A stretch of DNA of 64,000 bases from JASLBX01 sp035762665 (GTDB taxonomy: Bacteria; Actinomycetota; Actinomycetes; Jiangellales; Jiangellaceae), in NCBI GenBank assembly GCA_035762665.1, contig DASTNZ010000236.1:32353-96352 (forward strand). Direction: 5' to 3'. Positions 35,221-44,397 of this stretch are shown here, one piece after another (position 1 is the stretch's first letter; the number at the start of each line of letters is the position of its first letter). The notes under the pieces were generated by a model that was not told where the DNA came from, made no database searches, and was given only the letters and a program-made list of their open reading frames with translations. Made by a program: the position numbers and the translations under genes.

Positions 35221-37842
35221 TCAGAGGGTTGAGCAGTCACCCCCGGCCGTGCCGTTGATCTTGTTGGGAGCCTGGAAGTCGCGAGCCGGCGCGCTGTTGC
35301 CGGAGCACGACACGTCTCCGTGGAAGGTGTTGCCGACCAAGATCGGGCCGTACTCGTAGCCGTACAGCATGAACCGCTCGTCCCACCGGTCGGTGCCCTG
35401 GTCGCGAGCGACCTGGGTGTTGTCCGTCAGGTGAACCTCGCCGTTGAACGTGCTGCCGGCGGCCCAGACACCGGTCTCGGTGCCATTGATCATCGTCTCG
35501 CCGTTGACCGTGCTGCCGAACACCTGCAGCGCATCGGCGCCGTCGGCGACCAGACCCCCGGCGATCGTGCTGTCCGACACCACCACGGATGCGCCTTGGC
35601 GAACGGTGACCCCGCCGTGGACGGTGGCGTCGTCGAGGCAGGTCACACCGCTCGAGACGACCACATTGCCGAAACGCTCCCCGGTGATGGTGCGGGTGCA
35701 GTCCAGCGGATCGCCGGGCACGACGGTGGCCCGGTACGACTCGGCTTCGCCGATGTTTCCGGACGGGTCGGTGGCCCGGTGCTCGACGAAGTGCGTGCCA
35801 AACCCGGGCACGAACGTACCGCTCGGGTGTCCTTCGAAGTACTGCTCGAAGGTCGCCTTCGACAGACCACCCGTGCCCAAGTTGCCGTACGTCAGCGCCT
35901 TGACGTTGGTACCCGAGTGCCGGAACTTGAACGGCGCATCCTCCTCTTCCGGGAAGCCGAAGTAATTGAACCAGCCGTCCTCGTTCAGCCGCAGCTGCCC
36001 CACCACGTGGGGTGTTCCCTCGTAGCCCGTGGTGTCATCCTGCGGCGTCAGGAACATGTTCCAGCCGTCGAAGTAGACAGGGTGCTCGAGGTCGCCGTCG
36101 AGCGTGGTCAGCGGCTCGGACAGGGTCCGCGGTGCTGTCGGCAGCACGTTGTCGACCGTCCAGGTCACGATCTCCGTGCCGCCGCCCTCGGCCGGGTCAG
36201 TCACAGTCGCGGTCAGTTGGTGAGTTCCACTGGCCGGGCCGAGAGCAGCGAGATCGATGGTGCGGTCGGTGGACGGTGCCACCGGCGCGCCGTTGAGGGC
36301 CCACGCCACGTCGAGTGCGCGATCTGACGGGTGACCGGTCAGGACGTGGACGACCTCGTCACCGGCAACGGGCCGGTCGGTCGGCGACGATCCCGTGATG
36401 AGGTCGACGTCACCCACCGGGGTTGGCGCCACAGTCTCTTCACTGATCGTCCACTGCCGGGTCTGTACGAACCGTGGTCCGTTGTATCCGGAGTTGGTGG
36501 AGGTATTGCCGGTTGACGGATTGCGGACCCAGTCAATGCCGTCCGGGCCCACCGGGTCGCGGACCTCCACGTGCACCACAGTGCCGGGCTGCAGGTCGAG
36601 CTCGGCCAGGTCGAGGTTGCGGCTGTCGCCCGTGTCGAGCACGTCGCCGTCCGGCCCGCCGATCCGCCAGGTCACCCGCATGTTGTGGTACTTCGGCTGC
36701 TGGGGCTCCACCCAGAGCACGCTGTCTCTCGGAACCGAGCCCTCCGGTGTGTTCAACACGCTCATCGCGCCCCGGTTCCGCTGGCCGGTGATCCGGGCGA
36801 CCATGTGTTCACGGCCGACCTGGTCCCAGTCGAAGCCGATCCACCGCATGATCGAGTGCTCACTCGGCCTCCGGATCCCACAGGGGAAGGAGTTCCCACC
36901 TTCGTGCAGACCGATCGTGCCGCCGGACAGGCTCTCCTCGCCGATCCACCGCCACCACTTGTGCTGCTCGGCAATCATCTGCTCGGTACTCGTGCGGATC
37001 GTGTGGTGGAAGCTGCCGGGTTCGCCGCCCGCGTAGCAGGGCCGGACGACGTCACGGGCCGAGTACGGGTACTCGTCGGCCATCGTCCCGTGCGAGTGAC
37101 CCAGCTCGTGCAGGGAGATGAGCGGACCCTGCGGACTGCCACCCGAGGCGGTTGCGCTAGTTCCGCCGATGCCGCCGTACGTGAACGTGTTGAAGATCGC
37201 CAGCGACTGCACGTTCTGTGAGTTGCCCGGGATGCCCATCACCGGCCCGACGTAGTCGTTGATGATCCGAGTCCGCGCCTGGTTGCCGGTCTCGCAAGGA
37301 TCGACACCCGGCGGGTAGTAATCTGCGAAGTCCTCGCAGTTCAACGGAGCCGGGCCGTACGTAGTGCCCCGAGCCAGCGGGTTGACAAGGCCGTCGGAGA
37401 ACCACAGCCGCAGCGCGGTGTTCTTGGCATCGATCGGCCCTTCCCGCTCGCCAGTGTCCCGGATCGTCCCGTCCGGGTGCCGCACCCGTCCGTCGGGGTC
37501 GCGCCGGACGCCGTAGTCGATCGAGGCGATCTCCACCGCGTACACGTTCATGTAGTTGCGGTAGGTCCGGTACGGTTCCGTCGCCCACATGACAGCGAGG
37601 TTGCGGTCCAGGTCCTCGAAGAACAGGCTCTGCTGGTCCCACTGGTAACCGTCACCGAGGATGATCAAGTTCATCCGCTCGCTGGCCGGGCCGGTCTCCT
37701 GGATGACATGGACCTTGGGCTCAGGGAGGGGTAAAGGGGGGTCCGTTGCCGCAGTTGCCACAGGTACCGCGGCCGTCGGAACGACCAACGGCAGGGTCGC
37801 CGCGGCGACCACGGGTGCGAGCTTGACGAGCTTCCGTCGCAT
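35221..37842 (-). CDS. secreted M64 family (IgA-peptidase-type) metalloprotease with beta-solenoid-like C-terminus
   Basis: 873 residues with an N-terminal signal peptide (VVAAATLPLVVPTAAVPVAT). The catalytic domain (about 40-400) opens with ERMNLIILGDGYQWDQ and contains HELGHSHGTMADEY (His245, Glu246, His249, Asp256), the M64 zinc signature. Ig-like domains follow. The final 150 residues form Gly/Val-rich repeats (GNVVVSSGVTCLDDATVHGG and so on) suggesting a right-handed beta-helix that could bind cell-surface polymer or substrate. Family members cut immunoglobulins, but many actinobacterial ones act on unknown proteins. Transcribed toward the terminator hairpin at 35.1 kb. Confidence 0.92.
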   Translation of the reverse strand: MRRKLVKLAPVVAAATLPLVVPTAAVPVATAATDPPLPLPEPKVHVIQETGPASERMNLIILGDGYQWDQQSLFFEDLDRNLAVMWATEPYRTYRNYMNVYAVEIASIDYGVRRDPDGRVRHPDGTIRDTGEREGPIDAKNTALRLWFSDGLVNPLARGTTYGPAPLNCEDFADYYPPGVDPCETGNQARTRIINDYVGPVMGIPGNSQNVQSLAIFNTFTYGGIGGTSATASGGSPQGPLISLHELGHSHGTMADEYPYSARDVVRPCYAGGEPGSFHHTIRTSTEQMIAEQHKWWRWIGEESLSGGTIGLHEGGNSFPCGIRRPSEHSIMRWIGFDWDQVGREHMVARITGQRNRGAMSVLNTPEGSVPRDSVLWVEPQQPKYHNMRVTWRIGGPDGDVLDTGDSRNLDLAELDLQPGTVVHVEVRDPVGPDGIDWVRNPSTGNTSTNSGYNGPRFVQTRQWTISEETVAPTPVGDVDLITGSSPTDRPVAGDEVVHVLTGHPSDRALDVAWALNGAPVAPSTDRTIDLAALGPASGTHQLTATVTDPAEGGGTEIVTWTVDNVLPTAPRTLSEPLTTLDGDLEHPVYFDGWNMFLTPQDDTTGYEGTPHVVGQLRLNEDGWFNYFGFPEEEDAPFKFRHSGTNVKALTYGNLGTGGLSKATFEQYFEGHPSGTFVPGFGTHFVEHRATDPSGNIGEAESYRATVVPGDPLDCTRTITGERFGNVVVSSGVTCLDDATVHGGVTVRQGASVVVSDSTIAGGLVADGADALQVFGSTVNGETMINGTETGVWAAGSTFNGEVHLTDNTQVARDQGTDRWDERFMLYGYEYGPILVGNTFHGDVSCSGNSAPARDFQAPNKINGTAGGDCSTL

Positions 37843-37855
37843 TGAACGTCACTCC

Positions 37856-39967
37856 CTATCTGCCGACTTTGGAAATCGCCGCGGCCCGGAGGAGGGCTGC
37901 GTGTTCGTCGTTATCGACCACGCCGGCGGCCAAGAGCTCGCCGCTCACCTTGGTCACGTGGTCGACGAACAGGCCGTGGTTGGACCACCTCTCTTCGTCG
38001 AGAATGTGATCGTTGATGGTGCAGTTGCCCGCGAGGGCCCGGTTCGGCACCCCAGAGTCCACGTCGCCGACGACGACAGTGGCTCGCGAGTCGACGGTCT
38101 CGCACACCGGCATCGCCAGGGGTCCACCTACGACCGGCAGCTGCAATGAGGTGCCGGCCAGGTCCACGGTCAACTCGGTGCCGGGTTGCGGCCGGATGCT
38201 GAACTCGTTGTCGGTCGAGAAGATCATCAGACCGAGGCGTTCACCGGCGCGCACGATCTTGTCAGTGCCCTGCATGGTGAACGTCACGTCGTAGAACTCA
38301 CCCGGTACCAGCAGATCTTCGCGGTAGAGCGATTGCCGGTTCGCCGGATCGGTCCATCCGCGGGTCACGATGCCGGTGTTAGAACTCCGGGTGCTCGAGG
38401 TGCATTCGGACGCGGTGGGCCACGGCAGCCGCACCAGCGCCGCCGACAGGTTGGCTCGCTGCGCGCTCGAGGCCAGCCGGACGGTCACCGACGGGACGCC
38501 GGAGATGTGCAGGTCCGCGCTGAGCACAGGGGAGGTGTAGAGCAGCCGGTTCTCCGATTGCTGGGTAGCCAGCCACCCGGCGTTGCAGGCGGTGTTGCCG
38601 GCGTCGACGAGCGTTTCGGTGGCCGTGTCTGGCAGGGCCAGCGAGGTCAGCCCGCCAGTCGTCTCGCCACCTTCCTGGGGGGCCAGCGTGACTTCCTGCA
38701 TGGCCGGGTTCGGGTAGTCCCCGTATCCCGTCGGGTTGGCGGTGCTGGCGCCCTCGCGGACGATCCAGGCCCTCGGGTCTGCCTCGACGTTGTTCTCGTG
38801 ATCCCAGAGGTAGCGGGTGAACCACCGGTTGAGGATCGGCAAGGCACCTGTCGCTGGGCTGGAGTGGCCGCCCTGATGCAGGTAGATCTGTGCCGGCGTG
38901 CCCTGCCGCTTCAGCGCCTCGTAAAGTTGGACGGCCTGCTGCGGCATGACGTTCCAGTCGTTGGTGCCGTGCCAGACCAGGGTGGCCGCCTTGATCCGGT
39001 GCACGTCGTTCATGTAGCTGCGCTCGTCCCACAGCGGGTTGTAGTCGCCGGTGACCCGGTCCTGCTCCGTCATGAGTAACTTGCGGACTGTCTCGGTGCA
39101 GTAATCCCGGTTCTGGCGGGTGTTGATGTAGTCGAACAGGACGTCCAGGTCCTCGCCTTGGAATCCGCCAGGTGCCCGTACCGCCCCGTTGTTGCGGTAG
39201 TACTGGTACCACTCGGAGATCGCCGCCACCGGGATTATGGCTTCCAGGCCCTTCACACCCGTCGACGCGGCAGCGATCGGAAGGGTGCCGTTGTACGACG
39301 TTCCCGTCATCCCGACCTGGCCAGTGGTCCAGTCGGCCTGGACCAACTCGCCGCCGTCAGGGCTCGTGTAGCCGTTCGCTCGGCCGTTGAGCCAGTCGAT
39401 GACCGCCTTGGGCGCCAGCGACTCGTTGCGGCCACCCACGGTGGCGCAACCCTCGGACAGGCCTGAACCGGGCGACTCGGAGTGCACCACCGCGAAACCG
39501 CGCGGCACCCAGTAGCTTTCGTGTGACGTCGAGATGATCGGACTGGTGTTGCGGCGGTCCGGCTCCGGTGCCGGGCCGCGCGGCGGCGGCTCCTCACCCA
39601 GCTCGTGGTCGACATTCCAGTTCTCGATCGGCGCACCGCCCGCGTAGTACGGGCTGGTCTCGTAGACGACCGGCACCTTCAGCCCGTCCTCGGTCGGGCC
39701 CGGGCGGGCGAGCGTGACATGGACCCGGTCGAGCTCGCCGTCGTCGTCGCTGTCGAATTCGGTCTCGACCCACAGCTCCTCACGGATCCACGGGACGTTC
39801 TGGTTCTGGAACTCGGGAACGACCTGCGCCTGGCCGTCCACGAAGACCGGGCCCACGTCATCGGCAGCAGCCGTGACCGGCCCGGCGAGGGTCGCCAGGA
39901 CCAGTGCTCCAGCACAAGTCGTCAAAACGGATACCGCGGTTCGCGGCGATCTGGCACGCACGGACAT
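37856..39967 (-). CDS. secreted Xaa-Pro dipeptidyl-peptidase (S15 family)
   Basis: 703 residues; the ATG at 39967 has GGGAGGG upstream and is preferred to one 12 codons earlier. A signal peptide (VLTTCAGALVLATLAGPVTA) exports it. S15 motifs: SPYYAGG in the N-terminal region, nucleophile Ser224 in GMTGTSYNG, Asp337 in HGTNDWN, His368 in HQGGHSSP; a C-terminal jelly-roll domain follows. The enzyme removes X-Pro dipeptides from peptides. It starts 268 bp from a second, divergent S15 gene and ends 14 bp before the M64 protease start, so it probably is cotranscribed with it. Confidence 0.93.
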   Translation of the reverse strand: MSVRARSPRTAVSVLTTCAGALVLATLAGPVTAAADDVGPVFVDGQAQVVPEFQNQNVPWIREELWVETEFDSDDDGELDRVHVTLARPGPTEDGLKVPVVYETSPYYAGGAPIENWNVDHELGEEPPPRGPAPEPDRRNTSPIISTSHESYWVPRGFAVVHSESPGSGLSEGCATVGGRNESLAPKAVIDWLNGRANGYTSPDGGELVQADWTTGQVGMTGTSYNGTLPIAAASTGVKGLEAIIPVAAISEWYQYYRNNGAVRAPGGFQGEDLDVLFDYINTRQNRDYCTETVRKLLMTEQDRVTGDYNPLWDERSYMNDVHRIKAATLVWHGTNDWNVMPQQAVQLYEALKRQGTPAQIYLHQGGHSSPATGALPILNRWFTRYLWDHENNVEADPRAWIVREGASTANPTGYGDYPNPAMQEVTLAPQEGGETTGGLTSLALPDTATETLVDAGNTACNAGWLATQQSENRLLYTSPVLSADLHISGVPSVTVRLASSAQRANLSAALVRLPWPTASECTSSTRSSNTGIVTRGWTDPANRQSLYREDLLVPGEFYDVTFTMQGTDKIVRAGERLGLMIFSTDNEFSIRPQPGTELTVDLAGTSLQLPVVGGPLAMPVCETVDSRATVVVGDVDSGVPNRALAGNCTINDHILDEERWSNHGLFVDHVTKVSGELLAAGVVDNDEHAALLRAAAISKVGR

Positions 39968-40235
39968 CCTGACGCCCTCCCGGCCTCGGCGAATAGTTCG
40001 CACCAGTCCCGAACCTAGGGACGGCTCTCGCCGAGGTCACCATGCAGATGTCGGAACGAGCCGCATTGACCTTCGACGGCTGTCGCACGCCGGCCACGTT
40101 CCTCGCCCTGTCGGACCCCCACTATCCGATCTCCGACACTCGTCCGATGACAGTGCCGACGAATGGCGGTTAACCAAGAAGAAATGCGGGCTGGCCCACA
40201 AGGTCGGCCTGGCGCCACATGGGAGGAGGTGCGCG
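39968..40235. promoter_or_regulatory. shared divergent promoter region of two S15 peptidases
   Basis: 268 bp between two divergently transcribed secreted S15 genes. A ribosome-binding GGGAGGAGG (40221-40229) lies before the plus-strand start. No clear palindromic operator was found by eye, so control of this pair is not visible in the sequence. Confidence 0.6.
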
Positions 40236-42149
40236 ATGAACCGCGCACGCAGGACGCTCTGGTTAGCTGCGGCATCGACGGGGATGGCCGCGACGCTGAT
40301 GATCCCAGGCCTTACACCGGCGACCGCCGGTACCAGCTCGGACTGGATCGTGATCGAGGACGGTGTGACGCAGCCGGTCTACGACTACGACAGCGCAATC
40401 CAGGAGGTCGTCTACGTCGAGGCCCCGATGGACAGCGACAGCGACGGTAGGAACGACCTGATCGCCGTCGACGTCATCCGCCCTGCCGAAACAGAGCAGG
40501 GCATGAAAGTTCCCACGATCATGGAAGCGAGCCCGTACTACGGCCGGTCCGCCGACCCGCCACCGGACCAGACCCGTGGTTTCCCTGGCTGGTGGGACGA
40601 ATACTTCGTGCCGCGCGGGTACGCGATCGCACAGCCCGAGATGCAGGGAACCGGCCGGTCCTTCGGTTGCCCGACGACCGGCGGTGTCGAGGACACCATC
40701 AGCATCCAGGCGGTCGTCGACTGGCTGAACGGGCGGGCGCCGGCCTATTACTACGACGGCACGCCTGCGGTCGCGACCTGGAGCACCGGTAACGTGGGAA
40801 TGCAGGGTGTCTCGTACGTCGGAACGCTGCCCAACGCCGTCGCCACCCAGGGCATTGAGGGCCTGCGCACCGTCGTGCCGATTGCGGCGATCTCGAGTTG
40901 GTACCGGTACGTGAACGACCAGGGAATCGCGTGGTCGACCTGGAGTGAGAACATCAACTTCCGCTACACGGAATGGCTCGGCCAGTACGTGTCATTCAGC
41001 CGCGACCTACCAGGGGCGGTGTCAGCGCCCGCGTGCGAGTCGGTGCTCGCGGCGATAGGGGACGCAGAGCAGGCCAGCAACATGGACTTCACGCCGTTCT
41101 GGCAGGAGCGCAGCTACCTTCCGGACGTCAACAAGATCAACACGGCGAACACGTCGGTGTTCATGGTGCACGGTCTGACCGACTTCAACGTCAAGACCAT
41201 GCACTTCGCCGACATGTGGCGTGAGGTGGAGAAACGCCAGATGCCGCGCAAGATCTGGATCCACCGCGGCGCGCACGTGAACCCCACCAGTGTGCGGCTC
41301 ACGGAGTGGCAGCGGGTTATGCATTACTGGATGGACTACTGGCTGTACAACATCCCGAATGGGATCATGGACGAGCCGATGGCCGACATCCAGCGTCCCG
41401 ACGGCACCTGGCAGACCTACTCGACCTGGCCGGACGCGAATGCACAGAACGTCGACCTGCGGTTCGGGCCGTCCACCGGACAGGAGGCGGGCACACTCTC
41501 GCTCAGCCTGCCGCCCGGCGATCACACCCAGACGTTCGTCGACCAGATCCAGTCGCAGAACTCCAAGATCGCGGACGCGCATCTGAGCCAGGCCGGCCGG
41601 TTGGCGTACGTGACACCACCGCTTGCGCAGGACGTCAGGATCTCCGGCACGCCGGAGTTGAGGGTGCGCATGTCGGCCAACCGCGAGACCGCCCTGCTGT
41701 CCGCTCTCCTCGTCGACTACGGCGAGGGTGAGACGGTCACGGTTGCCGGCAAGGACCCCCTGGAGGTCATCCAGGAGTCCTGCGAGCCGGAGGACTTGAT
41801 CCAGCGAACCGGCTGCGCCGAGCCGATGGAGGTCACCGTCGAGATCACCCCGGAGCGGGTTCTCGCCTGGGGCCACATCGACGCGAAGAACTACGCCGAC
41901 CTGCGGTTCAGCCAGGCGCTCGTACCGGGCGAGGAGTACAACGTGCAGTGGAAGACATTGCCGTCCGACCACATCATTCCGGCCGGTCACCGGGTCGGCG
42001 TGGTCATCACCGGCAACTACAACGCCAGCCCCTCGAGCAACCGGCCCGCTCGCGACGCCGCCGCCATCGGTGGCGAGGTTACGGTTCACCTGAACGGTAG
42101 CCGGCTGATCCTGCCGGTCGTGGGCGGCAGCTCGGCCCTCGGCTGGTAA
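40236..42149 (+). CDS. secreted Xaa-Pro dipeptidyl-peptidase (S15 family), second copy
   Basis: 637 residues with a strong GGGAGGAGG and a signal peptide (LWLAAASTGMAATLMIPGLT). Catalytic triad: Ser193 in GVSYVG, Asp316 in HGLTDFN and His347 in HRGAHVNP; SPYYGRS and a C-terminal jelly-roll (VRMSANRETALLSALLVDYG, HRVGVVITGNY) complete the S15/CocE-like fold. It is about 65 residues shorter than, and clearly diverged from, the minus-strand paralogue, so this is an old duplication. It likely releases X-Pro (or X-Hyp) dipeptides outside the cell for import by the peptide transporter downstream. It is followed by a very long hairpin. Confidence 0.93.
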   Translation: MNRARRTLWLAAASTGMAATLMIPGLTPATAGTSSDWIVIEDGVTQPVYDYDSAIQEVVYVEAPMDSDSDGRNDLIAVDVIRPAETEQGMKVPTIMEASPYYGRSADPPPDQTRGFPGWWDEYFVPRGYAIAQPEMQGTGRSFGCPTTGGVEDTISIQAVVDWLNGRAPAYYYDGTPAVATWSTGNVGMQGVSYVGTLPNAVATQGIEGLRTVVPIAAISSWYRYVNDQGIAWSTWSENINFRYTEWLGQYVSFSRDLPGAVSAPACESVLAAIGDAEQASNMDFTPFWQERSYLPDVNKINTANTSVFMVHGLTDFNVKTMHFADMWREVEKRQMPRKIWIHRGAHVNPTSVRLTEWQRVMHYWMDYWLYNIPNGIMDEPMADIQRPDGTWQTYSTWPDANAQNVDLRFGPSTGQEAGTLSLSLPPGDHTQTFVDQIQSQNSKIADAHLSQAGRLAYVTPPLAQDVRISGTPELRVRMSANRETALLSALLVDYGEGETVTVAGKDPLEVIQESCEPEDLIQRTGCAEPMEVTVEITPERVLAWGHIDAKNYADLRFSQALVPGEEYNVQWKTLPSDHIIPAGHRVGVVITGNYNASPSSNRPARDAAAIGGEVTVHLNGSRLILPVVGGSSALGW

Positions 42150-42160
42150 CCCCCACTCAA

Positions 42161-42256
42161 GCGTTGATCATGCAACAGCTGGGCGACACGCCGAAATGTC
42201 CCTAGTTGGTTAATCGGACAAATCGGCGTGTCGCCCAGCTGTTGCATGATCGACGC
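42161..42256. terminator. very long perfect inverted repeat between convergent genes
   Basis: GATCATGCAACAGCTGGGCG... (42166-42194) and its exact complement (42223-42251) form a 29-bp perfect stem. A 4-bp outer extension after one mismatch and an inner 5-bp stem TGTCC/GGACA surround a short loop. It lies between the S15 gene and the 3' end of the PucR gene, so it can serve as a bidirectional terminator; its unusual length may also mark a palindromic mobile or regulatory element. Confidence 0.8.
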
Positions 42257-42265
42257 GGGAGGGGG

Positions 42266-43597
42266 TCAGCGGGTTGCCTGGGCGGGAATGGCCACGCGAA
42301 CCTGGGCGGCGCGCTCGGCGACCCGTCCGATGCGGCGCAACGCCGGCTCGGGTTCCGTCGCCGCCGCACGCTCACAGTGCCGCGGTACGTACTGCCCGGT
42401 GAGCCGAGCGACCTTCAGGGTGAGATGGAGGGCCAGCCGCTCCATGCCGTCCTTCAGGTCGGTACGCGCCAACTGCTCGACGCGCTGCAACCGGTAGTAC
42501 AGCGAGGTCCGGTGCAAATGCAGCGTTTCGGCGGTCACTTGGGCGTTGCCAGCCGCGTCGAGGTACGTCTCGAGCGTCTCCAGCAGGGGCAGCGCCTCGG
42601 GGGAGTCCAGCAGCGACCGCAGCCCTTCGTGGAGAACTGGGGCCACCTCACCCCGAGCCACGAGGTTCGCAGCAACTTGGTACACGCCGAGCTCGGTCCA
42701 TTGCACAACCGGGCCGACCGTCGAGAGCGCACCGCCTGCCATCGCAGCCATGCGACCCTCGCGGTAGGACTCGTACGCTCCTGCCAGCTCCGGCTGGTGG
42801 CTCCCTACGCCGATCACAAGTTCGACATGCGGCTCGGTTGTGGCAAGTTCACTCGTCGCGATGGAGTGCAACGACTCGAGCTGCGAGCGCAATCGCACAT
42901 CATCGGTGCCGGGCGCAGCCAGCAGTAGGACGGAGTGGTCCTTGCGAGCCAGATGCAGTGCGCTGCCGCGGCGGTAGAGGTGTGGTGAACCGATCAGCGC
43001 CTCTGTCAGTGCGTCGCGTACGGCCGTGCCGGCCGTCGCCGGACCCCGCACGGCCTGCAGTACGGCGACGACAACACCATCGTCTGCGCTGATGAGCCCG
43101 TCGTCGGTCAGGTCGCGCGCCGCCACCGCTGCCGTTGGCGAGTCGGACAGGAGCGCGCGCAGAGTCTCTGCCACGCGCTCTGACGAAGGCACACTGGCGA
43201 CGCTCTCGCGGTGCAGCAGAGTGCCCAGGTCGGTGATCTCTTGCACGCACCACTCAAGGTCGGCCGGCCCGACAGACTCGTCCGCGTCCACGAACCACAG
43301 GTAACCGAGGAGCATCTCCCGGTAGCGCACGGGAAAGCAGATCCTGGGGAGCATGTTCAGCTCGGCGTTGCCAGGCACCCGAACCGGGCCTCGAGCCAGC
43401 CGAATACCCACCGCGCTGAGCCACCTGCTCACATCGGCTGAGGCGTGGCGCCGCAAGATCGACGCTTCTCTGACCTCGTCCACGGGTTCGTCGTGCGCGC
43501 TGTAGGTGACGAGCCGGAAGAAGCGGTCTTCAAGAACTGCCGGTCGCCGTAGTCGTGATGCGAGCCGGTCCACTACGTGCTGAACTGCGACGTCCAT
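42266..43597 (-). CDS. PucR/CdaR-type transcriptional regulator
   Basis: 443 residues. The C-terminus is the PucR helix-turn-helix: LLETLETYLDAAGN, then TAETLHLHRTSLYYRLQRVE, followed by ALHLTLKVARL. The N-terminal 300 residues resemble the GAF-like and GGDEF-like sensor segments of CdaR/PucR proteins (FPVRYREMLLGYLWFVDADE). Such regulators respond to nitrogen-rich metabolites; the proline-utilisation regulator PutR of Streptomyces is of this type. Its position between an S15 peptidase and the hydroxyproline operon suggests control by proline or hydroxyproline. A palindromic operator candidate lies 48 bp upstream of its start. Confidence 0.88.
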   Translation of the reverse strand: MDVAVQHVVDRLASRLRRPAVLEDRFFRLVTYSAHDEPVDEVREASILRRHASADVSRWLSAVGIRLARGPVRVPGNAELNMLPRICFPVRYREMLLGYLWFVDADESVGPADLEWCVQEITDLGTLLHRESVASVPSSERVAETLRALLSDSPTAAVAARDLTDDGLISADDGVVVAVLQAVRGPATAGTAVRDALTEALIGSPHLYRRGSALHLARKDHSVLLLAAPGTDDVRLRSQLESLHSIATSELATTEPHVELVIGVGSHQPELAGAYESYREGRMAAMAGGALSTVGPVVQWTELGVYQVAANLVARGEVAPVLHEGLRSLLDSPEALPLLETLETYLDAAGNAQVTAETLHLHRTSLYYRLQRVEQLARTDLKDGMERLALHLTLKVARLTGQYVPRHCERAAATEPEPALRRIGRVAERAAQVRVAIPAQATR

Positions 43598-43644
43598 GGT
43601 GCCTCCGCCCGAGGGGTTGGACCCCGGCCCGTGGGGGTATCGCG

Positions 43645-43660
43645 TGACATGTCACATGAT
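43645..43660. promoter_or_regulatory. candidate operator upstream of PucR gene
   Basis: TGACATGTCA is a perfect 10-bp palindrome, extended by CATGAT. The core ATGTCACATG (43649-43658) recurs exactly at 49108-49117, upstream of the hydroxyproline dehydrogenase operon. FCD-type GntR repressors bind palindromes of this size, and the operon encodes one. Confidence 0.5.
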
Positions 43661-43709
43661 GCGAGATCCTATTGCTCTGAAGGGCGTGGCATCAAGACTC
43701 GACTGCGTC

Positions 43710-44387
43710 CTACCGGTGAGTAGTCCCTGCCCACTCCCGGCGCACATGGCCGATATGGGTACGTACCAGTTCTGCGAGCGCCTCAGAGTTTCGGGCGGCC
43801 AGGTATTCGCACATGGTGAGATGTTCCTCGACGGTAGGGCCCAGGATGCCGCGCTCGGCCAGATGGGCCAGCCCGTACAGCCGGGTGCGGTCACGCAGGT
43901 CGTAGACGATCTTGACGAGCCGGTGATTGCCGCTGAGTTCGAGCAGCCGGCCGTGGAACGCCCGGTCGGCCTCGACGTGTCTGATGAGGTCGCCGTCTCG
44001 CGCCGCATCCACGACCTCTTGAGCGAGCTGGGTCAGTTCGGCGACATCGGCCGGGGTCGCCCGAAGGGCCGCCTTGGCTGCGGCAGGAGGTTCGAGCAAG
44101 CGCCGGATCTCGGTGATCTCGTCCAGCTCCCTGTCGGTGATACGGGTCACCTGAAAGCCCTTGTTGGGAATGACTTCGATCAATCCCTGCTTTGCGAGGT
44201 CGAGCATCGCCTCGCGAACCGGCGTCGCTGACACTCCGAAGCGCTCGGCCAGTGTCGGCGCTGAATAGACCTCGCCTGGCGTCATGTCGCCGGACACGAT
44301 CGCGGCCCGGAGCGCGTCCGCCACATGTTCGCGCAGGCTGGTTCGCTTCGCGAACGACGGCAGTTTGATCGATCCCAGGTCGCTCAT
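43710..44387 (-). CDS. GntR family (FCD/FadR subtype) transcriptional regulator
   Basis: 225 residues. The winged helix runs from REHVADALRAAIVSGDMTPG through YSAPTLAERFGVSATPVREA to LIEVIPNKGFQVT. The rest is an all-helical FCD ligand-binding domain with metal-site residues (HVEADRAFHGRLL, RDRTRLYGL). FCD regulators usually repress catabolic operons for sugar acids or amino-acid derivatives until bound by inducer. It is the last gene of the hydroxyproline operon, so autoregulation and induction by a hydroxyproline intermediate are likely (inference). Confidence 0.9.
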   Translation of the reverse strand: MSDLGSIKLPSFAKRTSLREHVADALRAAIVSGDMTPGEVYSAPTLAERFGVSATPVREAMLDLAKQGLIEVIPNKGFQVTRITDRELDEITEIRRLLEPPAAAKAALRATPADVAELTQLAQEVVDAARDGDLIRHVEADRAFHGRLLELSGNHRLVKIVYDLRDRTRLYGLAHLAERGILGPTVEEHLTMCEYLAARNSEALAELVRTHIGHVRREWAGTTHR

Positions 44388-44397
44388 GCTCAGGTCC

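Noticed and set aside
41022..42089. 355-codon minus-strand open frame
   Set aside because: Complement of the second S15 peptidase; no start signal and no recognisable domain.
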